From NCBI GenBank assembly GCA_964489245.1, contig CAZAXU010000054.1, forward strand, positions 1 through 10,626: a DNA stretch of 10,626 nucleotides, written 5' to 3'. Under the pieces are notes generated by a model. It saw only the letters and a program-made list of their open reading frames with translations. It had not been told where the DNA came from and searched no databases. The translations under genes and the position numbers were made by a program. Position 1 is the stretch's first letter, and the number at the start of each line of letters is the position of its first letter. Source of the DNA: CAZAXU01 sp964489245. Lineage in GTDB: Bacteria; Bacteroidota; Bacteroidia; Flavobacteriales; Flavobacteriaceae. This document shows positions 6,912-10,626 of the stretch, piece by piece.

Positions 6912-8051
6912 ATGAAAAAAATATTTATTATTCTATGGATTCTTGTTGTGAGTAACAAAATTTATTCACAACAAAAAAGTTATGAAATATCATTTTCAAC
7001 CTGTTTAAACAAAGAAATTGCTGAAGAGACATTCAAAGATAAATATATAGTCTTAGACTTTTGGCAAACTTGGTGTGCACCCTGTATAGCATCTTTTGAA
7101 GACACAAATGATTTAATGAGAAATTATTCATCTTCTGAGATAGTATTCGCAAATATTACAAATGAAAAAAATAAAATTGATAGAATAAAACGAATATTAG
7201 AAATAAGCCCTTTTAATGGATATCAGCTTATTGACAATGATAACTACACCTATAATCAATTTAAAATACACTCATTTCCTACGGTAGTTATTTTAGATAA
7301 AAAAGGGAGGCTTTTGTGGAAAGGAAATCCGGGAGACTTATCTCAGAAACTAATTTTTAGAATTACAGGAATTAAATCAAAAACTATAAAAAAGGCAAAA
7401 TCTATAGAAAAAAATGACTATATCCTAAAAATAAATAATAGTGAATCGGAGATTATTAATTCTTCATCGATGAGTGAACGCAATGACTATTTTGTTTTGC
7501 AATACAATTCAAATAGTTTGCATAATGTATTAGTAAATTTTTTTAAAACATCATCCAAAAGAATTGTAAGTAATGACCCAAATTCTAACTCTTTTGGTAT
7601 TGATATCTTTGGAAAATTTCCTACAAGATATTACTCAAAAAAGGATATTAATGAGTTAATTTTGAATAAGCTAAAAGATAAATATAAGTTTACTTATACA
7701 ACAATAAAAGAAAATGAAAATATTTATATAGTTGAAGTTCAAAATGAGAAGCTCCTAAAAGAATTTGAAACAAATGATTCACATGCTTCTTGTGGAATAG
7801 CAAAAAAAAGTATTAGTTTCCATGGCTATTCTTTGGAAAACATTTTTTTGGATTTTGAAAATGCTGATGCATCCGACAACTATTATAGATTAGGTGAAAT
7901 GGCATCTGAAATATCACAAAAAACTTATGATATGACCTTGTATTTTGACAAAGAAAAACTCAAATCGAAATTAAAGAAAAATTACGGACTAATATTGAAA
8001 GAAAAGAAGGAACCCGTCAGTAAATTAAAATTGGTTTTTAATAAAAAATAG
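6912..8051 (+). CDS. Exported TlpA/ResA-like thioredoxin fused to a DUF3738 domain
   Basis: The ATG at 6912 is chosen over an in-frame GTG at 6894 because it opens a standard signal peptide (MKKIFIILWI..., cut near SQQ, residues 18-21); this gives 379 residues. Residues about 35-152 are a thioredoxin fold: 'VLDFWQTWCAPC' with redox Cys55 and Cys58, and the cis-proline loop 'SFPTVV' with Pro123. From about 190 the protein matches DUF3738 (TIGR03435): 'DINELILNKLKDKYKFTYTT' and '...YIVEV' correspond to the 'LL.dRFkL..h.e.....y.L.v' stretch, 'TYDMTLYF' (338-345) to 'rYDftLew', and 'NYGLILKEKKEPV' (357-369) to the terminal 'LGLKLe..kaPV'. It should act in the periplasm in thiol-disulfide exchange; the DUF3738 part has no known role. 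Unlike many Bacteroidota TlpA proteins it has neither a DUF4369 domain nor a lipobox. It is very AT-rich. A redox function is likely and the partner unknown. Confidence 0.85.
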   Translation: MKKIFIILWILVVSNKIYSQQKSYEISFSTCLNKEIAEETFKDKYIVLDFWQTWCAPCIASFEDTNDLMRNYSSSEIVFANITNEKNKIDRIKRILEISPFNGYQLIDNDNYTYNQFKIHSFPTVVILDKKGRLLWKGNPGDLSQKLIFRITGIKSKTIKKAKSIEKNDYILKINNSESEIINSSSMSERNDYFVLQYNSNSLHNVLVNFFKTSSKRIVSNDPNSNSFGIDIFGKFPTRYYSKKDINELILNKLKDKYKFTYTTIKENENIYIVEVQNEKLLKEFETNDSHASCGIAKKSISFHGYSLENIFLDFENADASDNYYRLGEMASEISQKTYDMTLYFDKEKLKSKLKKNYGLILKEKKEPVSKLKLVFNKK

Positions 8052-8106
8052 ACTTTTTGTTTAATCCAGAACGAGAGCTGGCAGATTTAAAAAAAATTAT
8101 CAAAGT

Positions 8107-8135
8107 GTAGCCTTCCCTAAAAAGGGTAAGGCTGC
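8107..8135 (+). terminator. Hairpin after the thioredoxin-DUF3738 gene
   Basis: Bases 8107-8118 pair with 8123-8135 (core AGCCTTCCCT against AGGGTAAGGCT) around an AAAA loop, with one bulged T (8127) and one G-U pair. The stem is strong for this AT-rich region and lies 55 bases after the stop of the thioredoxin gene. No U tract follows, so it may be an atypical terminator, an RNA-stabilising stem, or a small inverted repeat. Confidence 0.4.
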
Positions 8136-8160
8136 AAGCACGTTAACAATCTTATTAAAT

Positions 8161-9186
8161 ATGAATAAAAACAGCATTGAATTTAAATATAATCATCAAC
8201 TTCCAATTCTGAAAAATGACTGGCGTGGAAATATCATGATTAATAAAAAATTCTATAATGATGCAATACCTGTTAAATCTCCGATTAAAGATGTTATAAA
8301 ATGGAAACTAAGTTCAAATCCACAAAAAAAAGAAAAGGAACGAGATAAATTTCAGCTCAGCATCACACCGATAAAAAATATAAATAAAGAAATTAACCAA
8401 ATAATTTGGCTAGGTCACGCTTCATTTTTAATAATACTAAATAAAAAAGCCATTTTAACAGACCCTTGTTTTTATGATATCCCAACTGCAAAAAGACTCG
8501 TAGATTTACCTTTAAAAATTGAGCAATTAAAACAAATTGACTATTTGCTCATATCTCATGACCATAGGGATCATTTTGATGTGAAATCTGTTCAACAAAT
8601 TGTAAACATTAACCCAAACCTTGAAATCTTAACACCCTTAAATTTCAAACAATTATTATTAAAAAATAATATAAAAACAACACATCTTCAAGAAGCAGGA
8701 TGGTATCAACAATATAAAACTGACAAAAGTTTAGAAATAATATTTTTACCTACCAAACATTGGGGAAGACGTGGAATATTTGATTATAATAAGGTATTAT
8801 GGGGAAGCTTTTTAATCAAAAGCAATGAAAAAACAATCTTTTTTTCCGGTGATACGGCATACAGTCTTATTTTTAAAAGTATCAATAAAGATTTTGGCAA
8901 TTTTGATATTTGTTTATTGCCTATTGGTGCCTATTCACCAAGTTTTATAATGTCACAGTCTCATGCTACACCCCAAGAAGCATATCAAATTTTTAACGAT
9001 TTAAAAGGTAAACTATTTATTCCTATGCACTACGGAACATATGATTTATCAGACGAGCCCTTAGGAGAACCACTAAAACTACTCGATGCATGCTTTGAAA
9101 ATAAAACTAAATTAAAAAAACTAAACGTAGGTGAAAGCTATATAATAGAGTCTGCTGATAACAATACCGGCCTCGCACAAGGCTAA
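8161..9186 (+). CDS. Metallo-beta-lactamase-fold hydrolase, NAPE-PLD-like
   Basis: A 341-residue protein with no signal peptide, so probably cytoplasmic or membrane-associated. It follows the N-acylphosphatidylethanolamine phospholipase D branch of the metallo-beta-lactamase fold through its length: 'IIWLGHASFLI' (81-91), 'ILTDPCF' (98-104), the metal motif 'LLISHDHRDHFD' with His133, His135, Asp137 and His138, 'KHWGRRG' with His200, 'KVLWGSF' (211-217), 'FFSGDTAY' with bridging Asp231, 'PIGAYSP' (254-260), and 'IPMHYGTYDL' with His290. All seven dizinc ligands of human NAPE-PLD have counterparts, and His268 matches its active-site His321. Mammalian NAPE-PLD cleaves N-acyl-PE to N-acylethanolamine and phosphatidic acid; whether this enzyme uses N-acyl lipids or another phosphodiester is not shown. 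The last dozen residues (ADNNTGLAQG) run past the fold and are encoded by unusually GC-rich bases. No promoter was recognised upstream. Confidence 0.88.
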   Translation: MNKNSIEFKYNHQLPILKNDWRGNIMINKKFYNDAIPVKSPIKDVIKWKLSSNPQKKEKERDKFQLSITPIKNINKEINQIIWLGHASFLIILNKKAILTDPCFYDIPTAKRLVDLPLKIEQLKQIDYLLISHDHRDHFDVKSVQQIVNINPNLEILTPLNFKQLLLKNNIKTTHLQEAGWYQQYKTDKSLEIIFLPTKHWGRRGIFDYNKVLWGSFLIKSNEKTIFFSGDTAYSLIFKSINKDFGNFDICLLPIGAYSPSFIMSQSHATPQEAYQIFNDLKGKLFIPMHYGTYDLSDEPLGEPLKLLDACFENKTKLKKLNVGESYIIESADNNTGLAQG

Positions 9187-9266
9187 CACACAAATTCCAA
9201 AACAAATACAATTTTTAATTAAACTTAAACAAAATAATAACACAAAAATAAAATTTCATTTTTTTC

Positions 9267-9296
9267 TTGTTTATATCATAAACTAGTTTATCTTTG
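9267..9296 (+). promoter_or_regulatory. Bacteroidota-type promoter of the membrane protein-regulator operon
   Basis: TTG (9267-9269), a 19-base spacer, and TATCTTTG (9289-9296) fit the -33/-7 consensus well. The predicted start of RNA is near 9302, giving a leader of about 25 bases before the ATG at 9328. The -7 element overlaps the end of a perfect palindrome. Confidence 0.7.
9278..9291. promoter_or_regulatory. Putative operator palindrome, ATAAACTAGTTTAT
   Basis: A perfect 14-bp palindrome lies in the promoter spacer and covers the first three bases of the -7 element. A dimer bound here would block RNA polymerase. The obvious candidate is the winged-helix protein encoded by the second gene of the same operon, which would make this an autoregulation site. 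The link is inferred from position and symmetry only. Confidence 0.5.
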
Positions 9297-9327
9297 TAAA
9301 AACAATTAAACATTAAATATACATATT

Positions 9328-9918
9328 ATGAATACAGAAATGACACAACAAGAAAGTTTGGCGAACATTCAAGAAATGATTGTTAATGCCAAATCAAGAT
9401 TCCAAGAAAAGGGAGAATTATTTATTCTCTGGGGGTGGTTGACGGTCATCACCTCAATAATACATTTTATATTGATAAAGTTCAATATAGTAAATCCAAG
9501 CTATGCATGGCTAGTATGGATACTAATGGCTATTATAGGAAATTTCTTTCAGTATCGATTTTTGAAGAAAAAAGAATCAAAACAGCAAAGTAAAACAATC
9601 TTGGATACTGCCTTATCTTCGCTATGGATAGGTGTAATGATCGTTTTTCTTTTTACTACCTTTTATGCTTTTAGCGGACAGATTAACTGGAATATTGCGT
9701 ATGGTTTTTATTTGGCAATGTTTGGTTTAGGTTCTTTTGTTACAGGTGGGATGATAAAATTCAAACCATTAATCATAGGTGGACTATTGTCAGTGGTCCT
9801 TGGTGGTTTTTCTGCCTTTATCAATGTAGAGTATATTTTACCTTTGATGGCTTTGGGTATTATTGTAAGCTATTTGATACCCGGGTATATGCTCAAACAA
9901 GCACATTCAAAGTTTTAA
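9328..9918 (+). CDS. Six-helix membrane protein, unknown function
   Basis: A 196-residue integral membrane protein. An amphipathic N-terminal stretch (1-30, 'MTQQESLANIQEMIVNAKSRF') precedes six hydrophobic segments at about 32-51, 59-78, 95-115, 121-141, 146-165 and 168-187, with a Lys-rich loop at 79-90 that is probably cytoplasmic. I cannot assign it to a characterised family. From memory, similar short proteins beginning with a 'QESL..I..MI..AK' helix and a 'FILWGWL' first segment occur in Bacteroidota next to small winged-helix regulators, as here. The ATG at 9328 fits the promoter; a second in-frame ATG four codons on is less likely but possible. The regulator gene starts 4 bp after the stop, so translation may be coupled. 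A role as sensor, transporter or envelope-stress protein controlled by the regulator is a guess. Confidence 0.75.
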   Translation: MNTEMTQQESLANIQEMIVNAKSRFQEKGELFILWGWLTVITSIIHFILIKFNIVNPSYAWLVWILMAIIGNFFQYRFLKKKESKQQSKTILDTALSSLWIGVMIVFLFTTFYAFSGQINWNIAYGFYLAMFGLGSFVTGGMIKFKPLIIGGLLSVVLGGFSAFINVEYILPLMALGIIVSYLIPGYMLKQAHSKF

Positions 9919-9922
9919 TATT

Positions 9923-10204
9923 ATGTTAGAACCTTTAAACCCATTACTTCACTCTCAATTGAGATTGTCCATTATTTCACTTTTGATAGGTTTGGAAAGT
10001 GCAGAATTTAATTTTCTTTTACAGGAAACCGGAGCTACCAAAGGAAATTTGAGCGTTCAGTTGAAAAAACTGAAGAAAGCCAACTATATAGAAATCAAAA
10101 AGTCTTTTCGAAACAACTATCCTTTGACTACGATTTCTATCACTTTGCACGGTATTCAAGCCTTTGAAGAATATGTAAATGCGATTAAACAATATATAAA
10201 ATAA
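9923..10204 (+). CDS. Small winged-helix transcriptional regulator (HTH_34/MarR-like)
   Basis: A 93-residue DNA-binding protein that is a single winged helix-turn-helix with almost no extra domain. 'LLHSQLRLSIISLLI' (8-22) is the first helix, 'FNFLLQETGATKGNLSVQLKKLKKANYI' (29-56) holds the turn and the recognition helix (about 39-50), 'EIKKSFRNNYPLTTISIT' (57-74) is the beta wing, and the last helix (77-93) would serve for dimerisation. The pattern matches the HTH_34 (PF13601) proteins of the ArsR/MarR/PadR supergroup. There are no Cys residues and no clustered metal ligands, so it is unlikely to be a metal sensor. It starts 4 bp after the membrane-protein gene. A palindrome over the operon's promoter (9278-9291) is a candidate target, which would make it a self-repressor. 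The ligand or signal is unknown. Confidence 0.85.
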   Translation: MLEPLNPLLHSQLRLSIISLLIGLESAEFNFLLQETGATKGNLSVQLKKLKKANYIEIKKSFRNNYPLTTISITLHGIQAFEEYVNAIKQYIK

Positions 10205-10241
10205 CTTCTTAAACCATTAAGTTTATTACTTAACCAATTTT

Positions 10242-10626
10242 ATGATACGATTATTATTTATTTCATTATTATTTGTTTCCTGTGCGGGAAATACAACTCA
10301 AAAGGCAAACACGGAAATTGTCAGTTATCAAAAACAAGCAAAAGGCTTTAAATCTGACAGTTTGCTTATTGGTATTCAGAACAAAATCAAAACTATTTTT
10401 GCTCAATCTTTAAGATTAAAAAGCGATAAATCATTGCTAGAATTGAACTCTAAACTTAAAGATTATGCTAAAATAAATGAACAAAATATTATTTCATATT
10501 GGCAAGCATATGCACAATTTTATACATCCGTTTATTACCTTACAAATGAAGACAAAAAAAAATCGGAAGAAGAAGTTGATAAAGGAATTGACTATTTGAA
10601 AAATATTAAAAATAAAAATTCAGAAG
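10242..10626 (+). CDS. Lipoprotein, probably helical (3' end missing)
   Basis: The frame opens at ATG 10242 and runs off the window after 128 codons. 'MIRLLFISLLFVSC' is a short lipoprotein signal with lipobox 'LFVSC', giving lipidated Cys14. The mature part looks almost wholly helical and Lys-rich; 'ISYWQAYAQFYTSVYYL' followed by 'KKKSEEEVDKGIDYLKNI' (about 87-122) has the spacing of one helix pair of a tetratricopeptide-like solenoid, but a second repeat is not visible before the edge, so this is tentative. It begins 37 bp after the regulator gene with no promoter or terminator seen between, so it may be the third gene of that operon. The role is unknown; location is likely the periplasmic side of the inner or outer membrane. 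Confidence 0.75.
   Translation, partial: MIRLLFISLLFVSCAGNTTQKANTEIVSYQKQAKGFKSDSLLIGIQNKIKTIFAQSLRLKSDKSLLELNSKLKDYAKINEQNIISYWQAYAQFYTSVYYLTNEDKKKSEEEVDKGIDYLKNIKNKNSE

Noticed and set aside
8161..9186. Beta-lactamase (antibiotic resistance) call for the metallo-beta-lactamase-fold gene
   Set aside because: The motif set, including KVLWGSF and PIGAYSP, and the lack of a signal peptide place it with NAPE-PLD-like hydrolases, not class B beta-lactamases.
8107..9190. Hydrolase gene as an integron cassette with attC sites
   Set aside because: GTTAACA at 8141-8147 and the GGCTAAC end looked suggestive, but neither fits the GTTRRRY/RYYYAAC core pair in the right places and no long attC fold is present downstream.

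Overview
The window reads as a chromosome segment of a low-GC Bacteroidota bacterium, most likely Flavobacteriia or a close relative. The evidence is a type IX secretion (Por) sorting tail on the first gene, an S46 dipeptidyl-peptidase, DUF4369 and TlpA-type envelope proteins, starts without clear Shine-Dalgarno sequences, and several promoter candidates of the Bacteroidota type (-33 TTG/TTTG, -7 TAnnTTTG). No rRNA, tRNA, CRISPR array, intact transposase or origin was seen.

Layout. 1-1119 (+) is the 3' part of a secreted multidomain protein with a type IX sorting tail. It meets a convergent two-gene unit across a gap holding a GC-rich imperfect hairpin and a perfect 13-bp stem that can stop transcription from both sides. 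4462-1302 (-) encodes an S46 peptidase, best called DPP11 because it carries the Arg that sets Asp/Glu specificity, followed after 26 bp by a FabH-type ketoacyl-ACP synthase III. Divergently, 4569-6588 (+) encodes a DUF819 membrane protein and a DUF4369 lipoprotein 25 bp downstream. A 323-bp gap follows, with no intact gene and only weak traces. Then come an exported TlpA-like thioredoxin fused to a DUF3738 domain (6912-8051) and a NAPE-PLD-like metallo-beta-lactamase-fold hydrolase (8161-9186). The end is a probable operon from 9328: a six-helix membrane protein, a small winged-helix regulator and a lipoprotein cut by the window edge.

The middle block (fabH to the DUF4369 gene) looks clearly richer in GC than both flanks. 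Hand counts of single 60-base lines gave 29/60 at 4921-4980 and 25/60 at 6001-6060, against 16/60 at 421-480, 10/60 at 7381-7440 and 12/60 at 8641-8700. This suggests a conserved core block bordered by more accessory, AT-rich genes.

The most testable regulatory idea is the last operon. Its promoter candidate (9267-9296) overlaps a perfect 14-bp palindrome (9278-9291), a natural operator for the winged-helix protein encoded 0.6 kb downstream. The 10-bp core of that palindrome occurs once more, at 6791-6800, ahead of the thioredoxin-DUF3738 gene. I found no convincing wholly new system. The most unusual items are this possible two-site regulon, the thioredoxin-DUF3738 fusion and the complete NAPE-PLD-like active site in a bacterial protein.
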